Below are positions 39,377 to 48,248 of a stretch of DNA of 64,000 nucleotides, in pieces; position 1 is the stretch's first letter; each line of letters opens with the position of its first letter. A program made the position numbers and the translations under genes. The stretch spans positions 682,001 through 746,000 of the forward strand of contig NZ_FOHX01000001.1 in NCBI RefSeq assembly GCF_900111685.1, written 5' to 3'. The notes under the pieces are model-generated. The model saw nothing but the letters and a program-made list of their open reading frames with translations. It was not told the origin of the DNA and ran no database searches. The DNA comes from Nonomuraea wenchangensis. GTDB taxonomy: Bacteria > Actinomycetota > Actinomycetes > Streptosporangiales > Streptosporangiaceae.

Positions 39377-40580
39377 CCGCGCGCAGCTCGCCGAGGTCCA
39401 CCTGCTCCCTGGGGGCGTGCGCGTACCGCACGTCCCCGGGGCCGTAGTGCAGGGTCGGGATGCCGCCGGCGGCGTACAGGCGCAGGTCGCTGCCGTAGGG
39501 GGCGGCCGACTCCGCGGGGCGCGCGCCGGTCACGTCGGCGACCGCCCCCGCGACCTGGCCGAGCAGCTCGTGCCCCGCCGGCAGCCGCCCGCTGGCGAAC
39601 TGGCCGCCCGGCCAGGTCACCGCCGGCGGGTTGTCGCGCAGCCACGGGTGCGCGACCCCGGCGACCGCCTCCTCGAACGCCGCCCGCGCCGCCGCCGGGT
39701 CCTCGTCCAGCCGCACGCCCAGCCGGCCCTCGGCGACCAGCAGGTCGGGCACGGTGCTGGCCCAGTCGCCGGCGCGGACGACGCCGATCTCGATCGGGTA
39801 GGGCATCGGGTTGCCGCCGAACAGCTCGTGCGCGTCCCGGTTGCGCTCGGCCTCAAGCCGCCTGATCGCCTCGAACACCGGCCAGAACGCCTCGACCGCG
39901 TTGACCCCCTCGTAGCGGGTGGCGCCGTGCGCGGCCCGACCGGCGATCTCCAGCCGGAAGGTCAGCGCGCCCGCGTTCGCCGTGATGACCGCGCCGCTGG
40001 TCGGCTCGGTGATGACCGCCGCCTCTGCGGTGTGGCCGCGCGCCAGGGTGGCGAACGCGCCGAGCCCGCCGTCCTCCTCGCTGATCACGCAGTGCACCGC
40101 GAGCGGCCTGGCCAGCCGCACCCCGGCCCGGCGTACGGCCCGCGCCACGGCCAGGTTGGCGACCAGGCCGGCCTTCATGTCGCAGGCGCCCCGGCCGTAG
40201 AGCACGTCGCCCTCGATCCGGGCCGAGAACGGGTCGCTGCCCGCCCACTTGGCCAGGTCGCCGGTGGGCACGACGTCCACGTGGCCCTGGAGCGCCAGCG
40301 CCGGCGGGCCCTCGCCCGGCGTCACGGCGGCGACGCCGTAGCCCTCGGAGCGCGGGGCCTCCGTGCCGGGGAAGCCTGGCCGGGCGGTCAGGCCGGGCAG
40401 GTCGAGCTTCCACACGTCCACGTCCATGCCGGCCTCGTCGAGCAGGCGGGCGAACCGGTGCTGCAGCTCGGACTCGGCGTCGGTGCCCGTGACGCTCGGG
40501 ACGCGTACGGTCTCGGCGAGCAGGCTGACGGTCTCGGCCTCGTCGATGGCGTCGAGGACCTTGGCTTCCACGTCGTGCAT
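39327..40580 (-). CDS. M20-family ArgE/DapE-type deacylase
   Basis: A binuclear zinc amidohydrolase of 417 residues. Metal ligands and catalytic residues are visible: H-x-D in LQGHVDVVPTG, catalytic Asp in the same motif, RGACDMKAG, EE pair in ISEEDGG, and a late H in HYGPGDVRYAHAPRE. ArgE/DapE relatives remove acyl groups from amino acids or related amines. The start is ATG at 40580; GTG at 40589 is possible. The 3' end overlaps the FAD enzyme gene by 50 bases. Which amide is hydrolysed is unknown. Confidence 0.92.
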   Translation of the reverse strand: MHDVEAKVLDAIDEAETVSLLAETVRVPSVTGTDAESELQHRFARLLDEAGMDVDVWKLDLPGLTARPGFPGTEAPRSEGYGVAAVTPGEGPPALALQGHVDVVPTGDLAKWAGSDPFSARIEGDVLYGRGACDMKAGLVANLAVARAVRRAGVRLARPLAVHCVISEEDGGLGAFATLARGHTAEAAVITEPTSGAVITANAGALTFRLEIAGRAAHGATRYEGVNAVEAFWPVFEAIRRLEAERNRDAHELFGGNPMPYPIEIGVVRAGDWASTVPDLLVAEGRLGVRLDEDPAAARAAFEEAVAGVAHPWLRDNPPAVTWPGGQFASGRLPAGHELLGQVAGAVADVTGARPAESAAPYGSDLRLYAAGGIPTLHYGPGDVRYAHAPREQVDLGELRAVTRALALLVVRRCGAL

Positions 40581-40633
40581 GGAGCACACCCTAGGGCAGT
40601 GAACCCCTCGCGGGCCTCAAGGCGATACAGGCT

Positions 40634-41566
40634 GTGCGGACGTGGATGAGCTGGATCGCGGTGACGCCCTTCGTCCTGTGGGCGGCGGTGCGGGCGAGCG
40701 GGTTCGAGCCGGACTGGCCGTGGGTGCCGGTGGTGGCGTACACGCCGTACGCGGCCGGGGCGGCGGCGCTGGGCGGGCTGCTCGCGCTGGCGCTGCGCCG
40801 GCCGGTCGCGGGCGGGGCGGCGTTCTGGGCGCTGGTGGTGCTGGGGGCGGCTGTGCTGCCGCGCGCCCTGTCCGACGGGAACCCGGCGGCCGGCGGGCCC
40901 GCGCTGCGCGTGCTGGCCGCCAACCTGCTGGTGGGGCGCGCCGACACGGCGGAGCTGATGGGCCTGGTCCGGCGGCTGCGGCCGGACGTGCTGGCCCTCC
41001 AGGAGTTCACGCCCGACGCGATGCGGCGGCTGGAGGAGGCGGGGGTGCGGGCGGCGCTGCCGTACGCGGTGAAGCGGGCCCGCGAGGGCGTCGGCGGGTC
41101 CGCCGTGTACGCCCGGCACCCCCTCACCGCCGGGCGGGCCATCGCGCTGGGCGGGTTCGGGCAGGTCAGGGCGTGGCTGCGGCATCCCGGCGGCGCCCGG
41201 GTGGAGATCGTCTCGGTGCACCCGTGCGCGCCCAAGCGGTACGCCCGCCAGCCCTGCTGGCAGGGCGGGCTGGACGCGCTGCCGCGCGGGGACGGCGCCC
41301 TGCGGGTGCTGGCCGGGGACTTCAACGCCACGCTCGACCATCTGCCGATGCGCGAGCTGCTGGCGGCCGGGTACCGGGACGCGGCCGACGTCATGGGCCG
41401 GGGCCTCACCGCCACCTGGCCGCAGGAGGGGTCGCGACAGCGGCTGCCCGGGGTGGCGATCGACCACGTGCTGGCCGACGGGCGGATGGCGGTGCGCGAC
41501 TTCGCGGTGCTCTCGCTCGGCCGCACCGACCACCGCCCGGTCTTCGCCGAGCTCGCCCTGCCCTGA
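40634..41566 (+). CDS. Membrane endonuclease/exonuclease/phosphatase-family protein
   Basis: Two to three hydrophobic helices (~5-22, 34-52, 60-76) precede an EEP catalytic domain from ~92: LRVLAANLLVGRADT, PDVLALQEFTPD, VSVHPCAP, LAGDFNATLDH and a final GRTDHRPVFAEL. The metal and catalytic residues (N, E, D-x-N, D-H) are all present, so phosphodiesterase or phosphatase activity is expected, with the domain probably outside the membrane. The start is GTG at 40634. Common in actinobacteria, function unassigned. Confidence 0.9.
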   Translation: MRTWMSWIAVTPFVLWAAVRASGFEPDWPWVPVVAYTPYAAGAAALGGLLALALRRPVAGGAAFWALVVLGAAVLPRALSDGNPAAGGPALRVLAANLLVGRADTAELMGLVRRLRPDVLALQEFTPDAMRRLEEAGVRAALPYAVKRAREGVGGSAVYARHPLTAGRAIALGGFGQVRAWLRHPGGARVEIVSVHPCAPKRYARQPCWQGGLDALPRGDGALRVLAGDFNATLDHLPMRELLAAGYRDAADVMGRGLTATWPQEGSRQRLPGVAIDHVLADGRMAVRDFAVLSLGRTDHRPVFAELALP

Positions 41567-41573
41567 CCGGGCG

Positions 41574-42137
41574 TCATCCCTGGCTGATCGCGACCTCGTG
41601 GAAGCGGGCGGCGAAGCCCTTGCCGGTGGGGGCGGCGGCCATCGCGCCGGCCAGCGCGGGCTCGCCCGGCGGGAAGTAGGCCAGCCGCAGCAGGGTCTCC
41701 GGCGGGTCGCCGTCCAGCCCGTAGCGGACGGTGACGGCGTCGCCCTCCCGCTCCAGGCCGATGCTCACCCGGTCGGCCGCCCGGCCCAGCGGCAGCACCG
41801 ACCAGTCGGAGAACGTCCTGGTCACGACGGTGCTGAGGTGGAAGGCGCCGTCCACGTACTCGACGCCGGCCTTGATCCAGTCGTCGCCGCCGATCCTGAG
41901 GATCGCGCCTGCCTGGTCGTACTGCTCGGCGTACGCGGCGGCGACGGTCACCGTCAGGCGCAGGTTGCCCGGGACGGTGCGGCCGAACAGGTGTGCGGTG
42001 TCGTAGGTGTAGCCGTAATGGGTGGCGTTCCACAGGTCGGTGCCCGGTTCGCAGACGAGGGTGAGCCCGTCGCCGGCGCTCCATTCGCGGGGGGCGTTGA
42101 GCCATTGCCAGCCGGATGCGCCGAAGGCCGTGATCAT
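41574..42137 (-). CDS. DUF1349 family protein
   Basis: This 187-residue soluble protein has the concanavalin-like beta-sandwich pattern of DUF1349 (regulation of enolase protein 1-like): LTLVCEPGTDLWNATHYGYTYDTAHL, QAGAILRIGGDDWIKAGVEYVDG and LSTVVTRTFSDWSVLPL. Such proteins may bind carbohydrates, and no catalytic residues are known. The ATG at 42137 has GAGG close upstream. It converges on the EEP gene with a 7-base gap. Confidence 0.9.
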   Translation of the reverse strand: MITAFGASGWQWLNAPREWSAGDGLTLVCEPGTDLWNATHYGYTYDTAHLFGRTVPGNLRLTVTVAAAYAEQYDQAGAILRIGGDDWIKAGVEYVDGAFHLSTVVTRTFSDWSVLPLGRAADRVSIGLEREGDAVTVRYGLDGDPPETLLRLAYFPPGEPALAGAMAAAPTGKGFAARFHEVAISQG

Positions 42138-42200
42138 GGCCTCATCCTCTCCGCGGGCGTACCGGAAGTCCAGGGGTGTGGCTGCTCGTAGACTTGATCC

Positions 42201-42521
42201 GTGGAACAGCCCAAGTTCGAGATTCAGATGCTGCACGACCGGGTCATGATCAAGCTGGAGGCGGAGGCGGAGGAGCGGCGCAGCGGCTCCGGCATCGTCA
42301 TCCCGGCCACGGTCAAGCTGGCCAACCGGCTGGCCTGGGGCGAGGTGTGCGGCGTCGGGACGAACGTGCGCACGGTCAAGGTGGGCGACAAGGTGCTGTT
42401 CAACCCCGAGGACCAGTTCGAGGTCGAGGTGCACGCCCAGGTCTATCTGGTGATGCGCGAGCGCGATCTGCACGCGGTGGCCACGCAGGAGACCGACCAC
42501 GGCACCGGCCTCTACCTCTGA
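42201..42521 (+). CDS. GroES-like co-chaperone family protein
   Basis: A 106-residue Cpn10-fold protein: LHDRVMIKLEAEAEERRSGSGIVIP followed by VGDKVLFNPEDQFEVEV. It has the GroES barrel order and mobile-loop position (RRSGSGIVIPATVKL) but the sequence is diverged from the main GroES and there is no groEL beside it. It is a separate actinobacterial GroES paralogue of unknown partner. GTG at 42201 is the start. It diverges from the DUF1349 gene. Confidence 0.88.
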   Translation: MEQPKFEIQMLHDRVMIKLEAEAEERRSGSGIVIPATVKLANRLAWGEVCGVGTNVRTVKVGDKVLFNPEDQFEVEVHAQVYLVMRERDLHAVATQETDHGTGLYL

Positions 42522-42545
42522 CGGCCCGATCCGGCGCGCGGGGGC

Positions 42546-43001
42546 TCAGACGAAGCGCTGGGCCACCTCGATCGCGTCGACCCCGACCGTGAGCAGCCCG
42601 AAGTAGACGATCACGCCTGCCGCGGCCACGGTGACGACCAGCACGACGACGCGGACGGTCCAGCCCTGCCGCTTGTACCACTGCGTCCAGGCGTGCAGCG
42701 TGCGCTTGCCGAACTCCAGCAGCTTGTGCGCCCAGTGGAACTCCGTGGCCAGCACGGCGAGCCCGGCGAAGACCACGAGCCAGCCGGGGCCCGGGAAGGG
42801 CACCATGATGAGCCCGCCCACGACCATGATCGTCCCGATGACGCCGATCACGATCTTCAGCGTCACGGCGCCGGTGCGGGTGGCGCGGATGCCGTCGAGC
42901 CAGCCGTGGATGCCGCCGCGCCGTCCTGGCATGTCGGAACGGCCGGCGGCCGCGTCCTTGATCACGTCGGCTTCGCCGGTGTCGGAGTTCTGAATCGGCA
43001 C
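42546..43001 (-). CDS. PGPGW-motif transmembrane protein (TIGR02611-like)
   Basis: The 151-residue protein has a polar N-terminus and three membrane helices. The second starts with the diagnostic PFPGPGWLVVFAGLAVLATEF (PGPGW motif), followed by an amphipathic WAHKLLEFGKRTL stretch. This matches the TIGR02611 group of small actinobacterial membrane proteins with unknown function. The GTG start at 43001 is chosen because GGGGG lies 5 bases before it; a longer reading to 43085 is possible but has no such site. Confidence 0.85.
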   Translation of the reverse strand: MPIQNSDTGEADVIKDAAAGRSDMPGRRGGIHGWLDGIRATRTGAVTLKIVIGVIGTIMVVGGLIMVPFPGPGWLVVFAGLAVLATEFHWAHKLLEFGKRTLHAWTQWYKRQGWTVRVVVLVVTVAAAGVIVYFGLLTVGVDAIEVAQRFV

Positions 43002-43115
43002 ATTTCCCCCCGGCAGTCGGTATGTCCCCCAGGATACGGGCCCGGCTGCCTGTTCACTTGCAAGCGGCTGGCAGCACTGGGTCACCGTGGCCGCCGACGA
43101 CTCCTGCCGGTCTGG

Positions 43116-43511
43116 TCAAGAGGGCTCCTCCCGGTACGGGATGCGGTCACCGCGGGTCGTCGGAGCGCTGACGACCAGGAATCGGAGGTCCCGCCCTGAG
43201 TCGTTGGCCATCTGGTGAGGGACGCCGGGGGCGATGCCGATGCCGGAGCCGGCAGGGACGATCGTCTCGCCCTGGCGGGTGCGCATGGTGGCCTGTCCGT
43301 CGAGGACGTAGAAGAACTGCCGGGCGCCGGCGTGCAGGTGCCACTCCTCGGCGGCACCCGGCGGCATGCGCTCCTCGATCACCGACAGCCCGGGGGTGTC
43401 GACGAGACGCCATCCGTCACATCCGCCGCCCCAGGTGTAGTGCGGCGCGCCGGCGACGGAGACGGGCGTCGGCGGCGTCTCGCCGGCGGAGGCGGCGGAG
43501 GCGGCGGTCAT
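43116..43511 (-). CDS. Cupin domain-containing protein
   Basis: A 131-residue single-cupin protein: GLSVIEERMPPGAAEEWHLHAGARQFFYVLDG is cupin motif 1 with H-x-H, and PAGSGIGIAPGVPHQMANDSG is motif 2 with its His. These would hold one metal ion; the enzyme or sensor role is unknown. Start at ATG 43511 with GGAGG 7 bases upstream; longer readings lack this. Same strand as the HAD gene 157 bases upstream. Confidence 0.88.
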   Translation of the reverse strand: MTAASAASAGETPPTPVSVAGAPHYTWGGGCDGWRLVDTPGLSVIEERMPPGAAEEWHLHAGARQFFYVLDGQATMRTRQGETIVPAGSGIGIAPGVPHQMANDSGRDLRFLVVSAPTTRGDRIPYREEPS

Positions 43512-43668
43512 CGTCCGCCTCCGGTGCGGGGGCGTCCCTCCCGCGGCAGAGGCCGGCGGGCCAAGCGCGTCGCGTACGGCGAACCCGAGGCCGGACGACA
43601 TCGCGAACGACCGGCGTGGGCACGGCCTTCAGGCGGGGTGACCGAGGTGTGCATGTCCGTGGCCCCGT

Positions 43669-44325
43669 TCAACGGTCCTGGTCGAGGTGGTCGAGGATCT
43701 CGGTCAGGCGGGTGATCAGAGAAGTGGCTCCCGCGAGCCTGCGCGCAGGGGTGACGGCGGCGTAGCCGACGACGGGCATGCCGGCGGCTTTCGCGGCGCG
43801 GACGCCGTTGGGGCTGTCCTCGACGACCAGACAGTCGCGCGGGTCGGCGCCGAACGCGGCGGCGGCATGGAGGAAGAGGTCTGGGGCGGGTTTGCCGACG
43901 CCGCCGACGTCCTGTGCGCTGAAGACCACCCCGGACGGGAGCAGAGGGCGTAGGCCCGTCCGGTCAAGGGTGAGGTCGATCCAGGCGTGGTCGGAGGATG
44001 ACGCCAGACAGTAGGGGAAGCCACGACGCCGCAGCTCGGTCAGGACGGTGGAAGCGCCCTGGACGGCGTCCAGTCCTTGTTTGAAGGCGGTGAACACGCG
44101 CTCGTGACAGCGTGCGGTGAAGTCGGCGGGGAGCGTGCCGCCGTATCGGTCGGCGACGACCGTGTGGACGGTGCGGGCGGCGTTGCCGAGGAAGTACCGG
44201 TAGGACTCTTCCAGGGTGAAGGGAAAGCCGAGTTCGGTCAGGTATTCGGACAGCACGCGGTGTGCGGTGGGTTCGCTGTCGACGAGGACGCCGTCGTTGT
44301 CGAAGATGACCAGCTGGGGTCTCAC
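43669..44325 (-). CDS. HAD-superfamily hydrolase, beta-phosphoglucomutase/phosphatase-like
   Basis: This 218-residue protein has motif I DNDGVLVDSEP in which the nucleophile is the first Asp (D9-N-D11), motif II Ser in LASSSDHAW, motif III K in GKPAPDLF and motif IV VVEDSPNGVRAAKAAGM. The cap is the four-helix type C1. The Asn in DND replaces the more usual Phe/Met, as seen in the E. coli YieH/YcjU-like group. A sugar-phosphate phosphatase or phosphomutase role is likely. It is divergent from the MocR-type regulator gene at 44483. Confidence 0.9.
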   Translation of the reverse strand: MRPQLVIFDNDGVLVDSEPTAHRVLSEYLTELGFPFTLEESYRYFLGNAARTVHTVVADRYGGTLPADFTARCHERVFTAFKQGLDAVQGASTVLTELRRRGFPYCLASSSDHAWIDLTLDRTGLRPLLPSGVVFSAQDVGGVGKPAPDLFLHAAAAFGADPRDCLVVEDSPNGVRAAKAAGMPVVGYAAVTPARRLAGATSLITRLTEILDHLDQDR

Positions 44326-44482
44326 GGGTTCTCCGTTCGGGTGAACGTCAGGACGAGGGCGATCGCGGGGTACGCGGCGCCGAGGGCCGGTGCCGCCCTG
44401 GTGAGGCGGCCCGCGGCGGTCGTACCGTGGTCACCCGGACGACCCTAAGGACACCATTGGGCCGTCGGTAAGATCCAATTCT

Positions 44483-45889
44483 GTGGCGGATGAGTGGCCC
44501 AACTCCGGGATAGATCTGCATCTGGAACTGGACGTCGCAGAAGGGCTGCGGACAGGGCTGGAACGGGCGCTGCGTGAGGCGGTACGGTCGGGGCGCCTGG
44601 CGACCGGGACACGGCTGCCGGCGACCCGCAGGCTCGCGGAGGATCTGGGGCTGGCGCGGGGCACGGTGCGGGCGGCCTACGACCAGCTGATCGCCGAGGG
44701 ATACCTGGCCGCGCGGCAGGGGTCGGGCACCGTGGTGGCGCTGCCCCCGCAGGCCGCGTCGATGCCCTCAGCCGCGCCGGCCGCTGTGGAGCAGCCGCGG
44801 CACGACCTGCGTCCGGGAGGCGCGGACGCGTCGGCGTTCCCGGTGGCGGCGTGGCTCGAGTCGTCGCGGCGCGCCCTGAGGTCGGCTCCGGCCGACGCCT
44901 TCGGCTACGGCGATCCGCGGGGTCGCCCGGAGTTGCGGGCCGCGCTGGCCGGATACCTGGGACGGGCGCGGGGCGTGTCGGCCCACCCGGACTCGATCGT
45001 GATCACCAACGGATACCTGCACGGGCTGACGCTGCTCGCCACGGTCATCGGCGGGACGTTCGCGATGGAGGACCCGGGTGTCCCGACGCACCGCGAGGCG
45101 GTCCGCCGCATCGGCGCACGGGTGATCCCGCTGCCGGTCGACGATCTCGGCGCCCGCACCGACCTTCTCACCGGCCTGGATGCGGACGCGGTGGAGGTCA
45201 CCCCGGCCCACCAGTACCCGACCGGCCCACCCCTGCACCCCGACCGGCGGCGCGCCCTGCTGGACTGGGCGGGCCTGTCCGGCGGCCTGATCGTCGAGAA
45301 CGACTACGACGCCGAGTTCCGCTATGACCGCAAGCCCGTCGGCGCCCTGCAGGGCGTCGCCCCCGACCACGTGGCCTACCTGGGCACGACGTCCAAGACG
45401 CTCGGCGCGGCGCTGCGGATCGGCTGGATGGTCCTGCCGCCCCGGCTGGTCGCCCCGGTCGCCGACGCCAGGCTGCACGCCGACCACCACACCGAGCACC
45501 TCGGCCAGTTGGCCCTGGCCGACCTGATCAACCGCCACGGCTACGACCGCCACATCCGCACGTCCCGCCAGCGGTACCTCCGCCGCCGGGACCAGCTCCG
45601 CCGCCGCCTCGCAGGCTTTCCGATAGCGTTGACCGGCATCGCCGCCGGCCTGCACGCCCTGGCCCTCCTCCCTCCGGGCGGCCCCTCCGAGTCCGACGTC
45701 CGGACCGCCGCGCAGGCCCACGGACTCGCCCTCGGCTACCTGTCGGAGCGCACCGAACTTCCCTGCACCCGCCAGGGCGTCATCATCGGCTACGGCCGTC
45801 CCCCCGACCACGCCTATGCCTCGGCCTTGGACGCCCTGACCGCGACCTTCGCCGGCGCCCAGCAGCTCGCCAAACATGTGAAACGGTAA
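44483..45889 (+). CDS. MocR-type regulator (GntR helix-turn-helix fused to aminotransferase fold)
   Basis: The 468-residue chimaera has a GntR winged helix (~18-88: GRLATGTRLPATRRLAEDLGLARGTVRAAYDQL) and a fold-type I aminotransferase domain (~110-460) with the PLP lysine in GTTSKTLGAALRIGW. MocR regulators sense PLP or amino acids and control neighbouring genes such as pdxST or amino-acid metabolism. Here the neighbours are a divergent HAD hydrolase and a downstream phosphotriesterase homologue 52 bases away, which are the likely targets. The GTG start follows an AT-richer promoter region at 44450-44482. Confidence 0.92.
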   Translation: MADEWPNSGIDLHLELDVAEGLRTGLERALREAVRSGRLATGTRLPATRRLAEDLGLARGTVRAAYDQLIAEGYLAARQGSGTVVALPPQAASMPSAAPAAVEQPRHDLRPGGADASAFPVAAWLESSRRALRSAPADAFGYGDPRGRPELRAALAGYLGRARGVSAHPDSIVITNGYLHGLTLLATVIGGTFAMEDPGVPTHREAVRRIGARVIPLPVDDLGARTDLLTGLDADAVEVTPAHQYPTGPPLHPDRRRALLDWAGLSGGLIVENDYDAEFRYDRKPVGALQGVAPDHVAYLGTTSKTLGAALRIGWMVLPPRLVAPVADARLHADHHTEHLGQLALADLINRHGYDRHIRTSRQRYLRRRDQLRRRLAGFPIALTGIAAGLHALALLPPGGPSESDVRTAAQAHGLALGYLSERTELPCTRQGVIIGYGRPPDHAYASALDALTATFAGAQQLAKHVKR

Positions 45890-45941
45890 AATTTGCCGCT
45901 GGACCGGCCCCTGATCAGCTCATTCCAGCAAAAATCGGTTA

Positions 45942-46859
45942 ATGTCTGCTATGCCCGAAGTCCTGCTGCGAACCGTCACCGGTCCCGTCCGAGCCGCGGC
46001 CGTCACCGGCGCCGTCCTCCCCCACGAGCACCTGCGCACCGACCTGCGCTGGGGCGTGGGCGTCGACTCCGACCCGTACCGCTGGCTCGACGAGGAGCAG
46101 GCCGTCACCGCCGAACTGCGCGAGCTGCGCCAGTCCGACGAGCTCGGCCTCGTGGTGGACCTGACCTGCATGGGCATGGGCCGCGACGCCGCGTCCCTGG
46201 CCCGCGTCGCGGCGGGCGCCCGGGTGCCGGTGATCGCCTCGACCGGGCTGTTCGCCGAACCGTTCGCGGGTGTGCGCGAGGAAGGCGTCGAGGAGCTCAC
46301 CCGGCGGCTCATGAACGAGATCTCCAGCGGCCTCGACGGCACCGGCGTCTTCCCCGGCGTCATCGGCGAGGTCGGCTCCTGGGGCCCCGAGCCCACGCCG
46401 CGCGAGGAGCGGTGCCTGATCGCCGCCGCCCACGCCGCCCTCCAGTCCCGGCTGCCCGTCGCCACGCACGGGCGCAACGCCCCGGCCCTGCTGGAGATCC
46501 TGATCGGCCGCGGCCTGCCGGCCGCGCGGGTGGCCGTCGGCTACGCCGGCACCGACCTGGGCGCCGCCCGCAAGATCGCCGAGGCGGGCGCGTACGTGAG
46601 CCTCGGCGCCCTCGGCCTCGGCGCCGACCAGGCGGCCAGGATCGCGCTCGCCCTCATCGAGGACGGCCACGCCGAACGCCTGCTCCTCAGCACGGGCCTC
46701 AGCCGGGTCGCCCAGCTGAGCAAGTACGACGGCCACGGGTACGCCCACCTGTTCCACTCCCTGCTGCCGCGCCTGCGCGAGGCGGGCACCGCCGAGGACA
46801 CGATCCGCCTCGTCACCCGCGACAACCCCCTCCGCTGGCTGACCTCCGGCTCCGCCTGA
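45942..46859 (+). CDS. Phosphotriesterase homologue with degraded metal site
   Basis: A 305-residue TIM-barrel protein of the phosphotriesterase family: H28-x-H30 in LPHEH is intact, and the bridging position is Glu (E143 in VIGEVGSWG), as in the PHP/YhfV subgroup. H176 is kept (ATHGR). The next metal His is Tyr (VGYAGTD, Y201), and the final HD or GHD block reads LLLSTGLSR, with no Asp. At least two of the usual ligands are gone. The protein may bind one metal or none. ATG at 45942 or 45951 could be the start; no clear ribosome-binding site is visible. It follows the MocR-type gene on the same strand. Confidence 0.82.
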   Translation: MSAMPEVLLRTVTGPVRAAAVTGAVLPHEHLRTDLRWGVGVDSDPYRWLDEEQAVTAELRELRQSDELGLVVDLTCMGMGRDAASLARVAAGARVPVIASTGLFAEPFAGVREEGVEELTRRLMNEISSGLDGTGVFPGVIGEVGSWGPEPTPREERCLIAAAHAALQSRLPVATHGRNAPALLEILIGRGLPAARVAVGYAGTDLGAARKIAEAGAYVSLGALGLGADQAARIALALIEDGHAERLLLSTGLSRVAQLSKYDGHGYAHLFHSLLPRLREAGTAEDTIRLVTRDNPLRWLTSGSA

Positions 46860-46958
46860 CCGCCGCGCTCCCAGCGTCCTTGTGCGCGTACGCGGCGGTC
46901 TCGGTCGCGTCGCGGGCCACTAGGATCTGGGCTACGCGAGCCTCGGGCCGGGTGGGGG

Positions 46959-48248
46959 ATGGAGACTGAGCACACGCACGGGAACGTGCACGAGCACGGG
47001 AGCACACCCCTGCCCGCCTTCCTGCCCTCCGCCGACACCCGCCCCGGCGAAAGCGCCTACTTCCGCGGCGACCTCCGCCCCTGCGAAGAAGGCCACCTCC
47101 CAGGAGACGGCAGCCTCTTAGAAGACAGTCACCCTCCGAGGGATGGCCATCTGCCAGGAGACGGCAACCTCTCAGAGGACAGCCGTCCCTCAAGAGACGG
47201 CCACCTCCCAGAGGACAGCCGCTCTCCGAGAGACGGCCACCTTCTTAGGGGCGGCCACCTGGCAGTGGACGGTGGCGAAGCGGGCGAGGGGCGGGCCATG
47301 GCGGCCGGTGGTGGTGAGCGCGGCGGCGGGCGGGCTGGTGGGCGGTTGCGGGGGCCGTTGTCCGCGTTGGCGCGGTTGCGGCGGGCGGGTGACATCCCGG
47401 TCGTCGTGATGCTGGCGTGGGCGGGCTGGCTGGCCGTTCCTTGGTCCTTCTCCGGCCTCGCGCAGGCCAGGGCGGCGGCCGCTGCCGCCGCCGACGCCGA
47501 GCCGCCTCGCCTGGAAGCCCTCGCCGCCAGCGCCGCGCCCCCGTCCGCCGGTGTCGCGCGGGCCGCGTGGGGGCTCCCGGCCGTCTCCTTCCCGCACGTC
47601 CCGACCGTGCGCCCCGTGGCCCCCGCCCCGACGGAGGCCGCGGTCCTGCCGGACCGGGCGATCACCGCCGAGCGGGCGCGGATCGCCGGGGAGGTGCATG
47701 ACGCCGCCGGCCACGGCCTGGCGGCGATCACCATGCAGGCGGGGCTCGCGCTCGTGACCCTCGACGACGACCCCGAGCAGGCACGGGCGTCCCTGCGGGC
47801 GATCAAGGAGACGAGCACGACGGCGCTGGCCCAGCTCCGCGCCGCGCTCGACGGCATCGACCCGCCCGCGGGCGACCTGGCGGCCCTGATCGACGGCGTA
47901 CGCGCCGCGGGCCTGCCGGTGGACGTCGAGCCCGCCCACCTTCCCCTCCCCCCGCAGCTCCGGGACACCGTCTACCGGGTGGTCCGCGAATCCCTCACGA
48001 ACGTGCTGCGCCACGCGGGCCCCACCCGCGCCCTGGTCCGGGTGAGCGACGCCCCCGCCGCGTACGTCCTGGAGGTGGCCGACCGCGGCCCCGGCGCCGG
48101 GCACGCCGTCGAGGGGCGCGGCCTGCGGGGCATGCGGGCCCGCGTCACCGAGGCGGGCGGCCACTTCACCGCCGGCGCCCGCGAGGGCGGCGGCTTCCAG
48201 GTGACGGCCCGCTTCCCCCACCCGCCGCCGGATCAGGGGCAGGCATGA
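46959..48248 (+). CDS. Sensor histidine kinase with repeat-rich N-terminus
   Basis: The kinase core is of the HisKA_3/NarX type: phosphoacceptor H247 in RARIAGEVHDAAGHGLAAI, N-box RVVRESLTNVLRHAG, and GRGLRGMRARVTEAGG. The sensor part is unusual: one hydrophobic segment (~146-168) instead of the usual four to six helices. Before it come ~110 residues, of which ~46-100 repeat units of the type GHLPGDGNLSEDSRPSRD, with atypical codons including TTA at codon 54. ATG 47298, with GAGGGG 6 bases upstream, is a plausible alternative start that would remove the repeats. It overlaps the response regulator by ATGA. Confidence 0.85.
   Translation: METEHTHGNVHEHGSTPLPAFLPSADTRPGESAYFRGDLRPCEEGHLPGDGSLLEDSHPPRDGHLPGDGNLSEDSRPSRDGHLPEDSRSPRDGHLLRGGHLAVDGGEAGEGRAMAAGGGERGGGRAGGRLRGPLSALARLRRAGDIPVVVMLAWAGWLAVPWSFSGLAQARAAAAAAADAEPPRLEALAASAAPPSAGVARAAWGLPAVSFPHVPTVRPVAPAPTEAAVLPDRAITAERARIAGEVHDAAGHGLAAITMQAGLALVTLDDDPEQARASLRAIKETSTTALAQLRAALDGIDPPAGDLAALIDGVRAAGLPVDVEPAHLPLPPQLRDTVYRVVRESLTNVLRHAGPTRALVRVSDAPAAYVLEVADRGPGAGHAVEGRGLRGMRARVTEAGGHFTAGAREGGGFQVTARFPHPPPDQGQA
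47088..47270 (+). repeat. Degenerate tandem repeats in or before the histidine kinase gene
   Basis: Units of roughly 36-54 bases with shared GACGGCCACCTCCCAGAGGA-like cores are repeated about four times. Codon use (CCA, TCA, AGA, TTA) differs from the GC-rich neighbours. They either encode a repetitive N-terminus or are a leader that has been left open by chance. Confidence 0.65.

Noticed and set aside
43057..43064. CTTGCAAG palindrome as a fourth copy of the shared operator
   Set aside because: The half-sites are in the opposite order (CTTG then CAAG) and it is not near a catabolic promoter; it does not fit AnCAAGnnCTTGnT.
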